Position numbers and translations under genes: made by a program. Below the pieces are notes generated by a model. That model saw only the letters and a list, made by a program, of their open reading frames with translations. It was not told where the DNA came from and made no database searches. From Amycolatopsis jejuensis (GTDB lineage Bacteria > Actinomycetota > Actinomycetes > Mycobacteriales > Pseudonocardiaceae), in NCBI RefSeq assembly GCF_000717335.1, contig NZ_JNYZ01000046.1, forward strand, positions 1 to 56,756: 56,756 nucleotides of DNA. The letters run 5' to 3'. This document shows, piece by piece, positions 25,904-35,108 of this stretch; position 1 is the stretch's first letter, and the number at the start of each line of letters is the position of its first letter.

Positions 25904-27996
25904 TGACCGGACACCCTCTCGACCGGCTGTTCCGGCCGGCCAGCATCGCCGTGGTCGGCGCCTCCCCCAAGGGCGGCTACGGTCTGCGGACGCTGCGCAA
26001 TACGCGAAGTCTCGGCTTCGCGGGGCGGTTGTACGCCGTCCATCCGCGACACTCCGAAGTGGACGGAGTGGCGGCGTACCCGGCATTGCGCGACCTGCCG
26101 GAAGTGCCGGACGCCGTTGCCCTGGCAGTCCCGGCACCGTCCATTCCGGACCTTGTCGACGAGGCCACGGAACTCGGTGTGGGCGCGATGGTGGCGTACG
26201 CCGCCGGGTTCGCCGAGCGCGACGCGGCGGGCCGGGCGTTGCAGGAACGGCTCAAGACCGGGATACCAGTGGTGGGGCCTAACTGCCTCGGGGTCGCAAG
26301 CTATCGGGGGCGGGCGGCGTTGTGGGGCATTGAAATGCCTTATGGCCACGCCGAAACCGAAGGCGTGGTAGCTCTCGCGGCGCAGAGCGGGAACATGGCG
26401 CTGACCACGATGCTGTCCGGGCGGCTGCCGTCGGTCGCTTATGGAGTGTCGGCGGGGAACCAGGCAGTGGTCGATGTCGCGGATTGCCTGGAGTACTACC
26501 TGACCGACCCGGCGGTCCGCGTGGTCGCGCTCGTCATCGAAGGGTTACGCGATCTGCCGCGGTTCCGGGAACTGGCGTTGCGGGCGGCTGAGCAGGACGT
26601 GGCGATCGTCGTGCTCAAGGTCGGCCGTTCGGCGCGCGGTGAAGCGGCGACGCTCGCGCACACCGGAACCCTCGCCGGTCGCGATAGTGCGTACACGGCA
26701 CTGTTCAGGCAGACCGGGGTGTACCGAGTGGACGATCTCGACGAGATGATTGCGTTGTGCCGCTTGCTGGCTGCACCGCGTCGTCCGCGGGGCCGGTCGC
26801 TGGGGCTGTTCGCCAGCTCGGGTGGGGAATGCGGGCTGCTGTCCGACCTGGCCGAGGACATCGGGGTCCCGCTGGCGGAATTGGACGAGCCGACGGCGCA
26901 GGCGATGGCCGAAGTGGTCCCGGATCATGCTGCAGTCGCCAATCCGCTCGACCTCACCGCAGGTGCCTGGGGTCAGCTCGACGTGTACGCCAAGGCCACC
27001 CGTGCGTTCGGGGAATCACCCGACGTGGACGTGGTCGCGTTCGTCGGCGACGCTCCGACGTACTCGGAACCCTTGGCCGGTAACGGATGGCCGGAAATGG
27101 TCGGCGGCGCGGGCAAAGCCGCGGCCCAGCTCGACGTCCCGGTCGCGCTCATCACCACGACCACCGACATCGTCCGTGACCTCGATGAACTGGCCGAGGA
27201 GCACGGGGTGGTGCTGCTGGCCGGAGTACGTCCGGCGTTGCGGGCCATTGCGCTGGCCGGAACCCCTCGTCCGCGATCCAGCGCTCCCGCGGCGGAATCC
27301 GGGTTACGCGAACAAGCGCTGGGTCTGCTCAAAGAGCCGGTGCTGACCGAGACCAACGGCAAAGATCTCCTTGCCCTATACGGACTTCCGACCCCTTCCG
27401 GCCGATCGGTCGGCGACCTCGAAGCGGCGGTGACGGCAGCCGAGGAGATCGGCTACCCTGTCGTCGCGAAACTGGAAGCGCCTGGTCTTACGCACAAGTC
27501 CGACATCGGCGGCGTCATCACCGGCCTGGCCGATCAAGCCGCCGTCCGCACGGCCTTCGCCGCCCTGATCGACCGAGGTCAGGCGCTCGGTACCCCGCTG
27601 CGCGTGCGGATCGAGCAGATGGCGAGTCCGGGAGTCGAGCTGATCGTCGGCGGCCGGAACGACCCGGCGGGCTCGCTGGTCGTCATCGGCGCCGGTGGAG
27701 TGCTCACCGAATTGCTGGCCGATGCCACGGAACTGTTGTGGCCCTTTGGTTCCGACGAGGTCATCGCCGCGTTGGACACGCTCCGGATCAACCGGCTCCT
27801 GCGCGGGTACCGCGGCGCTCCCCCGGCCGACGTCGCCGCGATTGCCGACGCGGTCGTCCGGATCGGACAGCTGCTGCACGAACTGCCCGAGGTGACCGAA
27901 CTCGACGTCAATCCGCTGCTTTGCACCGAAAACGGCTGCCTCGCGTTGGACGCACTGGTCGCCGTGGACCCGGCCGGGAAAGGACAGCACGACTGA
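25900..27996 (+). CDS. Acyl-CoA synthetase, ADP-forming (acetate-CoA ligase type, single chain)
   Basis: 698-residue fusion of the alpha and beta parts of NDP-forming acyl-CoA synthetases. The order is an N-terminal CoA-binding Rossmann domain (PASIAVVGASPKGGYG, then VGPNCLGVAS), succinyl-CoA-ligase-like domains with the phospho-His region in AHTGTLAGRDSAY, and a C-terminal ATP-grasp domain (AAEEIGYPVVAKLEAPGLTH, then ELDVNPLL). It makes an acyl-CoA from acid, ATP and CoA. It is coupled to the enoyl-CoA hydratase upstream (ATGA) and the dehydrogenase downstream (TGATG). It and the CaiB transferase give the region two ways to activate an acid. Confidence 0.92.
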   Translation: MMTGHPLDRLFRPASIAVVGASPKGGYGLRTLRNTRSLGFAGRLYAVHPRHSEVDGVAAYPALRDLPEVPDAVALAVPAPSIPDLVDEATELGVGAMVAYAAGFAERDAAGRALQERLKTGIPVVGPNCLGVASYRGRAALWGIEMPYGHAETEGVVALAAQSGNMALTTMLSGRLPSVAYGVSAGNQAVVDVADCLEYYLTDPAVRVVALVIEGLRDLPRFRELALRAAEQDVAIVVLKVGRSARGEAATLAHTGTLAGRDSAYTALFRQTGVYRVDDLDEMIALCRLLAAPRRPRGRSLGLFASSGGECGLLSDLAEDIGVPLAELDEPTAQAMAEVVPDHAAVANPLDLTAGAWGQLDVYAKATRAFGESPDVDVVAFVGDAPTYSEPLAGNGWPEMVGGAGKAAAQLDVPVALITTTTDIVRDLDELAEEHGVVLLAGVRPALRAIALAGTPRPRSSAPAAESGLREQALGLLKEPVLTETNGKDLLALYGLPTPSGRSVGDLEAAVTAAEEIGYPVVAKLEAPGLTHKSDIGGVITGLADQAAVRTAFAALIDRGQALGTPLRVRIEQMASPGVELIVGGRNDPAGSLVVIGAGGVLTELLADATELLWPFGSDEVIAALDTLRINRLLRGYRGAPPADVAAIADAVVRIGQLLHELPEVTELDVNPLLCTENGCLALDALVAVDPAGKGQHD

Positions 27997-29156
27997 TGGA
28001 TTTCACCATTCCCGAGGAACTGCGCGATTTCCGCGCGGCGGTCCGGCTGTTCGTCGACAAAGAGCTCATTCCGCACGAGGACTACGTGGAAGAGCACGAC
28101 GGGCTGCCCGAGGACGTCGAACGCGAGATCCGCCGCAAAGCCGTGGCGCTCGGGCTGAACGGGCTCGGCATGCCCGAGGACGTCGGCGGCGCCGGGCTCG
28201 ACGTGCTCGGCCAGGTGCTGGTCACCGAGGAGCTGTTCCGTGCGCTCGGCGGCGTCGCGGAGGCGGTCCCGGCCACCCCGCGGATCCTCCTCGAATGCGT
28301 CGGTGACCAGCGCGAAAGGTACCTGCTGCCGTCCGTGCGCGGCGATCGGCAGTGGTGTTTCGCCCTCACCGAACCGGACACCGGCTCCGATGCGGCGGGG
28401 ATCAAGACCCGCGCGGTGCAGCGCGCCGGGCAGTGGGTGATCACCGGCCGCAAGCGGTTCATCAGCCACGGCGACTCCGCCGATTTCGCCATCGTGTTCG
28501 CGGTGACCCACCCGGACCGGGAACACGACCGGATCACCGCATTCCTCGTCGACAAGGGCACCCCCGGATTCGGCGTCGGGCAGATCCACAAAACCATGGG
28601 CCACCGCGGGTACCGGCAAGCGGAATTGCTTTTCGACGAATGTGCGGTCCCGGCCGAGAATGTGCTCGGCGAACCCGGGCGCGGCTTTTCCCTCGCGCAC
28701 GGCGGGCTCAGCGCCGGCCGCGTGATGACCGCGGCGCGGTGCCTCGGCCCGATGGCCCGGCTCATCGACGAGGGCGTCGAATGGGCCAAGCAACGGGTGC
28801 AGTTCGGTCGCCCGATCGCGGACTACCAGGCAATCCAGTTCATGCTCGCGGACTGCGCGACCGACCTGCACGGCGCGCGGCTGATGACCTACCACGCGGC
28901 GTGGGCGGCCGACCAGGGCGAACCGGCGAAGATCGTGAGCGCGAAAGCGTCCGCGGCCAAGCTGTTCGCGAGCGAGGCACTCGGCCGGGTGGCCGACCGC
29001 GTACTGCAGATCTTCGGGGGAACCGGGTACATGAACGAAACCTATGTGGAACGTGCCTACCGCAACGCGCGGATCGAGCGGATCTGGGAGGGGACCTCGG
29101 AGATCCAGCGCGTGATCATCGCGAGCAACCTGCTCAAGCGTGGAATGTTCTCGTAG
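27996..29156 (+). CDS. Acyl-CoA dehydrogenase
   Basis: 386-residue FAD enzyme that introduces the alpha,beta double bond of an acyl-CoA. The substrate/FAD segment CFALTEPDTGSDAAG, the motif VQFGRPIADYQAIQFMLAD, LQIFGGTGYM, and the terminal catalytic Glu in ERIWEGTSEIQRVII are all standard. The start ATG overlaps the synthetase stop (TGATG). Together with the preceding synthetase and hydratase it gives activation, dehydrogenation and hydration of one acid in a single transcript. Confidence 0.95.
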   Translation: MDFTIPEELRDFRAAVRLFVDKELIPHEDYVEEHDGLPEDVEREIRRKAVALGLNGLGMPEDVGGAGLDVLGQVLVTEELFRALGGVAEAVPATPRILLECVGDQRERYLLPSVRGDRQWCFALTEPDTGSDAAGIKTRAVQRAGQWVITGRKRFISHGDSADFAIVFAVTHPDREHDRITAFLVDKGTPGFGVGQIHKTMGHRGYRQAELLFDECAVPAENVLGEPGRGFSLAHGGLSAGRVMTAARCLGPMARLIDEGVEWAKQRVQFGRPIADYQAIQFMLADCATDLHGARLMTYHAAWAADQGEPAKIVSAKASAAKLFASEALGRVADRVLQIFGGTGYMNETYVERAYRNARIERIWEGTSEIQRVIIASNLLKRGMFS

Positions 29157-29199
29157 GGGACGGACCCCTGCGAGAGCCGGACAAGAAGGACGGTTCATC

Positions 29200-30312
29200 A
29201 TGAGCACAGACGGATTCCCCTCCGGTCCGCTGTCCCGGCGCAGCGTGCTCAAGCGCGGCGCGCTGCTGGCCGGCGGGATCGCCGCGCTCGGCGGCAGCGG
29301 CCTGCTGGCCGCGTGCGGCAGCGGGAGCAGCGGCGGGTCCGGCGGCGGCAGCAAACGCGTCGTCGTCGCGGACTGGGGCGGTGCGCTGCAGGACGCCGAG
29401 AAGAAGTACATCTACGACCCGTTCAGCAAGGAGACCGGGATCGAGGTCGTCCTTTCCGGACCGCCGACCACCGCGAAGATCAAAGCCATGGTGGACACCG
29501 GAAACGTCGAATGGGACCTGATCGCCGGCGGACCGTCCACCGTGCTCCCGGTGGGCCGCGACTACTTCGAGGACCTGCCTGACAAACTCCGCACGATCCC
29601 CGGCATCGATCCGGCCTATGTGGACCCGAAGTGGCTCACCTACTACCTGTTCTCGGTGGTGCTCGGCTGGAACTCGAAGGCGATCGGCGGCGCGAAGCTG
29701 ACCGGCTGGCAGGACATGTGGGACGTCGCGAAGTTCCCCGGCAAGCGCACGATGCGCGGTGCCGACCAGGGCGTGCCGCCGGACCTCGAGTTCGCGCTTC
29801 TCAGTGCCGGGGTGCCGAAGGACAAGCTGTACCCGATCGACCTCGACAAGGCGTTCTCGCAGCTGCAATTGCTCAAGCCGAACGTGCCGCAGTGGTGGAC
29901 GACCGGGTCGCAGCCGGGTCAGATGCTGGTGAGCGGCCAGGCCGCGGCGGCGAGCATCTTCTCCGGCCGGGTCGACGCGCTGCGCAAGCAGGGTGCGCCG
30001 CTGGACTTCACCTGGAACGGCGGCATGCTGCAGCTGGCGTCGTGGTCGGTGCCACGGGGAGCGCCGAACAAGGAGAACGCGTTCAAGCTGGCGGAGTTCT
30101 CCGTGCGGCCGGACATCCAGGCCGCGGTGTGGAGCAACTACAACAACGGCCCGGCCAACACCAAGGCGCTCGACCTGATGGACAAGGAACTCGCGAAGTC
30201 CATGCCGTCGTACCCGGCGAATGCCGAGGTGCAGTTCCTGAACGGCGCCTCCTGGTGGGGCCAGAACCGCGAGGCCGTACTGAAGCGGTTCCAGCAGTTC
30301 GCCGCGACCTGA
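29200..30312 (+). CDS. Extracellular solute-binding lipoprotein, Tat-exported (PotD-like)
   Basis: 370-residue binding protein. The N-terminus has a twin-arginine motif SRRSVLK at 12-18, a hydrophobic stretch, and a lipobox LLAAC with C39, so it should be exported folded and lipid-anchored outside. A Gly/Ser linker follows, then the periplasmic-binding fold of the spermidine/putrescine and phosphonate group (VVVADWGGALQDAEKKYIYD near the start, WNGGMLQLASWSVPRGA late). AGAAGGA precedes the ATG by 9 nt. It is the capture subunit for the ABC importer at 22267-25099 although three enzyme genes lie between. Confidence 0.93.
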   Translation: MSTDGFPSGPLSRRSVLKRGALLAGGIAALGGSGLLAACGSGSSGGSGGGSKRVVVADWGGALQDAEKKYIYDPFSKETGIEVVLSGPPTTAKIKAMVDTGNVEWDLIAGGPSTVLPVGRDYFEDLPDKLRTIPGIDPAYVDPKWLTYYLFSVVLGWNSKAIGGAKLTGWQDMWDVAKFPGKRTMRGADQGVPPDLEFALLSAGVPKDKLYPIDLDKAFSQLQLLKPNVPQWWTTGSQPGQMLVSGQAAAASIFSGRVDALRKQGAPLDFTWNGGMLQLASWSVPRGAPNKENAFKLAEFSVRPDIQAAVWSNYNNGPANTKALDLMDKELAKSMPSYPANAEVQFLNGASWWGQNREAVLKRFQQFAAT

Positions 30313-30326
30313 GCCGAGGAGACTTC

Positions 30327-31115
30327 ATGGAATCACTGCAGGGCCGCGCTTATCTCGTGACCGGCGGCGGGACCGGGATCGGCGCGGCCACCGCGCTGCG
30401 GCTGGCGGAGCAAGGCGCGTCGGTCGCCGTGCTGGGCCGCCGCCCGGAACCGCTGGCGAAAGTCGTGGCGGCCATCGAGGAGCTCGGTGGCACGGCGCTG
30501 GCGTGCCCGGCCGACGTACGGGACCCGGTCGCGGTCGAGTCGTGCGTCGACGCCGTGGTCGAGCGCTTCGGCCGGATCGACGGGCTGGTCAGCAACGCGG
30601 CCGGGAACTTCGTCACCCCGGCGGAACGGTTGTCCCCCAACGGCTGGCGGGCGGTCGTCGACATCGTCCTCAATGGATCGTGGAACTGTACGTCGGCGGT
30701 CGCGCGGCGGCTGATCGAGGCGGAACGTCCGGGCGCGATCGTGAGTGTGGTGGCGACGTACGCGTGGACGGGTCATCCGGGCACTGTCCACAGTGCAGCG
30801 GCGAAGGCCGGGGTGGTCGCGATGTCGAAAACCCTGGCTGCGGAATGGGCTCGGTACGGTATCCGGCTGAACTGCATTGCCCCCGGGCCCACGTCCACCG
30901 ACGGCGCGGGCGCGGCGTTGTGGGCGTCCGACTCGGACAAGGCGCGGGTGCTGGCTTCGGTGCCGTCCGGCCGGTTCGCCACGCCGGACGAGGTCGGCGA
31001 CCTGGCTGCGTTCCTGCTCAGCGACCGCGCGGCCTACGTGACCGGCACTGTCCTCACTGCCGATGGCGGGCAGTCTCTCGGACAGCAGATCTACGGGCCG
31101 CCGATCACCGCGTGA
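30327..31115 (+). CDS. SDR-family reductase, 2,4-dienoyl-CoA reductase-like
   Basis: 262-residue short-chain dehydrogenase. The cofactor motif TGGGTGIG is at 12-19 and the Asn of NAAG at 90. The classical YxxxK reads H155-S-A-A-A-K160, so the usual Tyr is missing. Instead Y145 sits 15 residues before K160, with S156 four before it, the same spacing as Tyr199, Ser210 and Lys214 in human mitochondrial 2,4-dienoyl-CoA reductase, whose surrounding sequence it also resembles. An NADPH-dependent reduction of a conjugated dienoyl-CoA fits the operon. GAGGAG precedes the ATG. Its 3' end overlaps that of convergent hutI by 11 nt. Confidence 0.88.
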   Translation: MESLQGRAYLVTGGGTGIGAATALRLAEQGASVAVLGRRPEPLAKVVAAIEELGGTALACPADVRDPVAVESCVDAVVERFGRIDGLVSNAAGNFVTPAERLSPNGWRAVVDIVLNGSWNCTSAVARRLIEAERPGAIVSVVATYAWTGHPGTVHSAAAKAGVVAMSKTLAAEWARYGIRLNCIAPGPTSTDGAGAALWASDSDKARVLASVPSGRFATPDEVGDLAAFLLSDRAAYVTGTVLTADGGQSLGQQIYGPPITA

Positions 31116-32265
31116 ACGCCCGGGTGCCGCGACGGAGTACAGAGTGGACAGTCGCGACACCCGGGCGGTACGCCAGGTACACCGGCGACGGGGCGTCGAG
31201 TACGACGGCATCGGCGTAGGCGCCGGGTGACAGGCGGCCGATGTCGTCGCGGCGCAGGGCCTGCGCGCCGCCTTGGGTAGCTGACCACAACGCTTCCTCG
31301 GGCGTCATTCCCATTTCCCGCACGGCCAGCGCAATGCAGAACGGCATGCTGGTCGTGTACGCCGAGCCCGGGTTGCAGTCGGTGGCCAGTGCGACGGTTA
31401 CGCCTGCGCCGAGCATCCTCCGGGCGTCCGGATACGGCGAGCGGGTGCTGAACTCGGCCGCAGGGAGCAGGGTTGCCACGGTTCGGCTTCCGGCGAGCGC
31501 GTCGAGGTCGCGATCGGTCAGGTACGTGCAGTGGTCGGCGCTTGCGGCGTCGAACTCGACGGCCAGCGCTACGCCTTCGTCGTGATGGAATTGGTTGGCG
31601 TGGACTCGTAAGCCCAAACCGGCCGAGCGGGCGGCTTCGAGGACTGCCTGGGTTCGGTCGGCGTCGAATCCGCTTGCCTCGCACGATACGTCGGCCCACT
31701 TGGCGTGCGGTGCGCAGGCTTCCAGCATGGGACCGGTCACGAGCGCGACGTACTCGTCCGGCCGGTCCTGGTATTCGGGCGGGATCACGTGTGCGCCGAG
31801 GAAAGTGACCTCGTCGGTCACGCTCCCGGCGGCTTTCAGCGACCGGACCTCGTCCGCGACGGTCAGGCCGTAGCCGCTCTTGACTTCCAGCGTGGTGGTG
31901 CCGGACGCCAAGGCTTCTTGAGACAGCCTCGCCGCGGTGGTCAGGAGCGCGTCGTCGGCAGCGGCGCGGGTGGTGCGGATGGTCGTCGCGATTCCGCCGG
32001 TGGTGTAGCGAGCGCCGCTCATCCGGGCGGCGAATTCCTCCGCCCGGTCGCCCGCGAACACGACGTGGCTGTGACTGTCCACAAAGCCCGGAACCACACA
32101 GCGACCGTCCACATCGGACTGCAGATCGGCGTCCGGCGCGGCCGACTGCGGGCCCACCCACGCAACCCGATCGTCCTCGACGACCATGGCCGCGGCCGGG
32201 ATTGCGCCGTACGCCGGATCCTGGGTGACCAGCAGTCCGATCCCGGTGATGAGCGTCGCGGTCAC
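31105..32265 (-). CDS. hutI: Imidazolonepropionase
   Basis: 386-residue amidohydrolase of usual HutI length. It opens 4-imidazolone-5-propanoate to N-formimino-L-glutamate, the step after urocanate hydratase. Metal ligands start in [13 protein letters not shown]; the HutI segments [43 protein letters not shown] and [14 protein letters not shown] are present. The GTG at 32265 overlaps the stop of the CMD-like gene (GTGA). It is last in a four-gene operon with CMD, MBL-fold and EthD-like genes. hutH and a formiminoglutamate hydrolase are not in the window. Confidence 0.94.
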   Translation of the reverse strand: MTATLITGIGLLVTQDPAYGAIPAAAMVVEDDRVAWVGPQSAAPDADLQSDVDGRCVVPGFVDSHSHVVFAGDRAEEFAARMSGARYTTGGIATTIRTTRAAADDALLTTAARLSQEALASGTTTLEVKSGYGLTVADEVRSLKAAGSVTDEVTFLGAHVIPPEYQDRPDEYVALVTGPMLEACAPHAKWADVSCEASGFDADRTQAVLEAARSAGLGLRVHANQFHHDEGVALAVEFDAASADHCTYLTDRDLDALAGSRTVATLLPAAEFSTRSPYPDARRMLGAGVTVALATDCNPGSAYTTSMPFCIALAVREMGMTPEEALWSATQGGAQALRRDDIGRLSPGAYADAVVLDAPSPVYLAYRPGVATVHSVLRRGTRAFTR

Positions 32266-32801
32266 GGGAATCCGGGCTTGCCGGGGTCGATCTCCACGCC
32301 GATCGAGTTGAGCGTGACGCTGACCGTCCAATAACGACCGACCACCGCCAGCAGGTCGAGGATCTGGTCGTCCGCATAGGTTTCGGCCAGCTGCGCCCAG
32401 GTCGACGGGCTGATCCGGGCCGACTCGTGCAGTTCGTCCACGGCCCGCAGCAGGGTTGCTTCGAAGTCTGTCCATCCGGGAGCGTCCGGGCCTTCGGTGA
32501 CCCGTGCGACGTCCTCTTCGGACAGTCCGGCGTCCTGGCCGTAGACGGTGTGCATGCCGAACTCGTAGGCCGACTGGCACCGCCAGCCGATCCGCAAGAT
32601 CGCCAGCTCGCGATGCCGCGCAGGCAGCGTCGAACCGTGGAAGATGTAGTCCTGCAACGCTCGCTGGGCCTTCATCAAGCCCGGATTACGCGCCCAGGTA
32701 CGGGAAATGTTCGCGGTCCCCCGCCGAGCCCGGTCGCCGAACAATTCGTCTTCGAGGCGGTGGTACTCGCCGACCGGCACCGGCTCGATCCGCGGCCCCA
32801 T
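32262..32801 (-). CDS. Carboxymuconolactone decarboxylase/AhpD-like protein
   Basis: 179-residue helical protein of the CMD family. The region [20 protein letters not shown] then YEFGMHT, followed by GLSEEDV, is typical of the single-domain group, which keeps the E-x-x-x-H element without the CxxC of AhpD. The ATG at 32801 overlaps the MBL-fold gene stop by 1 nt (TGATG) and the stop overlaps hutI. The function is not known. The operon suggests it works on a substrate of the same pathway. Confidence 0.82.
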   Translation of the reverse strand: MGPRIEPVPVGEYHRLEDELFGDRARRGTANISRTWARNPGLMKAQRALQDYIFHGSTLPARHRELAILRIGWRCQSAYEFGMHTVYGQDAGLSEEDVARVTEGPDAPGWTDFEATLLRAVDELHESARISPSTWAQLAETYADDQILDLLAVVGRYWTVSVTLNSIGVEIDPGKPGFP

Positions 32802-33673
32802 CAGGACGCCGACCGGTCGAGGACGACCGCGTGGAAGCCTCCGCCTGCGGCAAGCTGTACCTGGACCCGCGTGGGAATCGGGAAATGCGGCGCGAGCACC
32901 ACGGCGTCCCGCTCGGCGGCCAGCTGGGCAATGTACTCGCGGCTGGCCACGGACTGCTCGGGCGCGTAATCGATCACCGGCAGCCAATGATGGTGGTCCA
33001 GATGCACCGGATGGTGGGCGAGATCCCCGGCCAGGAGCACGGTCTGCCCGCCCGCCGAAACCATCACGCACACGTGCCCGGGGGTGTGGCCGGGGGTCGG
33101 CAGAATCGTCACTGCATCGGACAGCTTGACCTCGCCGTCGAACGTACTCAGCCGGCCCCGCACCGCCTCGACGCGCGGCCGCACCGCGGCGAGCATCTTC
33201 CGGTTGGCCTCGATCTTCTCGACCTCGTCGCCGGTCCAGTAGGCCAGCTCGGCTTCGTGCAGGTACACCGTGGCGTTGGGAAAGGTCGGTGTGTACGCGT
33301 CGTCCTTCACCAGCCAGCCGCAATGGTCGGCGTGCAGGTGGGTCTGCACGATCCGGTCGACGTCTTCGGGCGCGATGCCGAGCCCGGCCAGCCGGTCGAG
33401 CATCTCCCCGGCGCCGTCGAGCCCCGCGACGTCGTGCGCGCGGTGCCCCCAGCCGGTGTCGACCAGGGTGACGTGCCCGTCGCCGGTGATCACGAACCCG
33501 CCGAAGTTCACCGGGAACGGCGTGTCCGGGTCGGCCACCCCCACCACGGGTACCCATTCGGCGGGGTCCGCGCCGGTGAACCAGCTCCGCCGCGGACCGG
33601 ACAGGGCCCCGTCGCTGAGGTGCGACACGTGCACGTCACCGGCTCGGATGGTGTCGACTGGGATCACTGTCAC
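32801..33673 (-). CDS. MBL-fold metallohydrolase
   Basis: 290-residue metallo-beta-lactamase-fold hydrolase of the lactonase/glyoxalase-II-like group. The metal motif T-H112-L-H114-A-D116-H117 is intact, the downstream His is in GHTPGH, the bridging Asp is in LLAGDLAHH, and the last His is in APHFPIP. Such enzymes open lactones or hydrolyse thioesters. The start is taken as the GTG at 33673, which forms a GTGA overlap with the EthD-like gene; a second in-frame GTG lies two codons later. A thioesterase or lactonase acting before hutI would fit the operon. Confidence 0.85.
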   Translation of the reverse strand: MTVIPVDTIRAGDVHVSHLSDGALSGPRRSWFTGADPAEWVPVVGVADPDTPFPVNFGGFVITGDGHVTLVDTGWGHRAHDVAGLDGAGEMLDRLAGLGIAPEDVDRIVQTHLHADHCGWLVKDDAYTPTFPNATVYLHEAELAYWTGDEVEKIEANRKMLAAVRPRVEAVRGRLSTFDGEVKLSDAVTILPTPGHTPGHVCVMVSAGGQTVLLAGDLAHHPVHLDHHHWLPVIDYAPEQSVASREYIAQLAAERDAVVLAPHFPIPTRVQVQLAAGGGFHAVVLDRSAS

Positions 33674-34341
33674 TCCTCGGAAAGGGGCTGGTATTTCACG
33701 CGCCACCGCACGTCGCGCTTGTCCCATGCGGGTGGTCCGGGCGTGAGCGGCGCGGGCGGATCGGTCCGTGCGCCGGTTCCTTCGTACACCGCGCAAAACC
33801 GCGGGCAACCCGGGTCGGGATGGCGGAATTCGTGCCACAGCTCGAGCCGGGTGCCACGGTCGTAGCCGAACCCGGAGACGATCTCGGGCAGGTGCGTTTC
33901 GCTGTAGTAGGTGTCGAACGCCGTGAGCGCGGCCGCATCTGCGTCCGGCGGCGGGCTCATCCCGATCAGGGACAAGCGGGTCGGCGGCGCGGTGAGCTGC
34001 CCGGACACCGCTGTGGTACGCCAGAGCATCCGCCACACCGGTTCCGCGCGCTTCCACGCGGGCGGCCCGGGCGAGTACGTGGGCCGCTCCCGCGCCACGA
34101 AATCCCGTGCGGCCTGCTCGTTTTCGACGCCGTACGCCGCCAGCCATCGCGGTACCTGCAGGTCGGGCTCGGTCACCTCGAACCGCGCCGCGGGCCCGAA
34201 GCCGCTGTTGAACCGCAGGACCTCGGCGAGATGGACATCGGTGTAATACCGGTCGAAGGCGGCCATCTCTTGAGAGTTCTCGTCCGGGCGGGTGGTCACG
34301 CCGACCACGAACACGAACGGAGAACCGAAAACGTCGGTCAC
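33670..34341 (-). CDS. Tandem dimeric alpha/beta-barrel (EthD-like) protein
   Basis: 223-residue protein with two copies of a ferredoxin-like stress/EthD module. FDRYYTDVHLAEVLRF and FDTYYSETHLPEIV, about 105 residues apart, are the matching segments; each copy also has a PGPPAWxxR turn. These domains assist mono-oxygenases or bind small ring compounds. The first gene of the hutI operon. The GTG at 34341 is preferred: TTGACG and TTTGAT boxes with 17-nt spacing end 7 nt before it and there is no Shine-Dalgarno sequence, suggesting leaderless translation. GTGs at 34359 and 34371 are in frame and cannot be excluded. Confidence 0.75.
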   Translation of the reverse strand: MTDVFGSPFVFVVGVTTRPDENSQEMAAFDRYYTDVHLAEVLRFNSGFGPAARFEVTEPDLQVPRWLAAYGVENEQAARDFVARERPTYSPGPPAWKRAEPVWRMLWRTTAVSGQLTAPPTRLSLIGMSPPPDADAAALTAFDTYYSETHLPEIVSGFGYDRGTRLELWHEFRHPDPGCPRFCAVYEGTGARTDPPAPLTPGPPAWDKRDVRWRVKYQPLSEE

Positions 34342-34348
34342 GAAGCGA

Positions 34349-34377
34349 ATCAAACACACGCGCCGCGGCACCGTCAA
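34349..34377 (-). promoter_or_regulatory. Promoter of the EthD-like / MBL / CMD / hutI operon
   Basis: On the minus strand TTGACG (34372-34377) and TTTGAT (34349-34354) are 17 nt apart, a sigma-70-type promoter. The expected start point falls on or next to the GTG at 34341, which would give a leaderless transcript. Confidence 0.55.
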
Positions 34378-34442
34378 TGACGCCGGAAAACACTGTCCAC
34401 GCGGCACAATGGGCGCCGGAAATCTTTGGGTGCCAGAGCTGT

Positions 34443-35108
34443 TCAGGTGAGTACGCAGTCCCCGCACTTGGGGCCGTCGCGGTCCGGTGCCGCCCGGTAG
34501 AACAGGCAGCAGCTGCGCCGCCGGAACCGGCCGTGCTCGCGCGTCGCCGTACCCGCCAGCTCGGGGAGATCTTCCAGCGCGGCAACGATCCCGGTGAGCC
34601 GGTCCGTCCACTCCGGACGCTCGGCGCGGAGCACGGTGACCGCCCCGTTCAGCGCGGACGCGACATTGCCCCACCGGATCGTTCCGGACAGCGAAAACCC
34701 GGCCAGCGCGGTGTCGAGCCGGGCCAGCGGGCCGCGGACGACGTGTTCGGCGAAGGTGGCGGCCAGATCGGGTCCGGCGACATGGTTTTCCGTCAGGGAC
34801 AGCGGAAACGCGCCGCCGAGGGTCGGCTGCCACCAGGCGGTCGAATAGTCCGGCACCACCCCGGCGCCGACCGCCAGCCCCAGCGCGGGCGAGAGCAGCC
34901 GCGCGGCAAGGCCGAGGTGCGCAATGGACGCCGCGACCCGCAGTTCGACGAAGTCACCGCCCAGCACAGCCCGGTTCTGCGCAATCCGTTCGCGCAGCAC
35001 CGGGCCGTCGTCGAGGACTTCCGGCAGCGGACGCCACGGCGCGGGTGGCTCCCCGGCCGCATGGGTGTCGACGGTGAAGAACGGGCCGAGCCCGGCGAGC
35101 ACGTTCAC
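34443..35108 (-). CDS. FhuF-like (2Fe-2S) protein in a cobalt/B12 operon
   Basis: 221-residue protein ending in a four-cysteine motif, C200-C201 then C215-x2-C218, with the CCLFYR context of FhuF-type ferric-siderophore reductases, which hold an unusual 2Fe-2S cluster. The N-terminal ~190 residues follow the FhuF layout loosely. GTG at 35108 overlaps the cbtA stop (GTGA), so it is co-translated with a cobalt transporter behind a cobalamin riboswitch. The context suggests reduction or handling of a cobalt or corrinoid complex rather than, or besides, iron siderophores. That is inference. Confidence 0.78.
   Translation of the reverse strand: MNVLAGLGPFFTVDTHAAGEPPAPWRPLPEVLDDGPVLRERIAQNRAVLGGDFVELRVAASIAHLGLAARLLSPALGLAVGAGVVPDYSTAWWQPTLGGAFPLSLTENHVAGPDLAATFAEHVVRGPLARLDTALAGFSLSGTIRWGNVASALNGAVTVLRAERPEWTDRLTGIVAALEDLPELAGTATREHGRFRRRSCCLFYRAAPDRDGPKCGDCVLT

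Noticed and set aside
15940..34341. Ergothioneine degradation cluster
   Set aside because: No ergothionase (ammonia-lyase-like) or desulfhydrase gene is visible. The possibility that HutU acts on a thio-analogue is kept only as an alternative.
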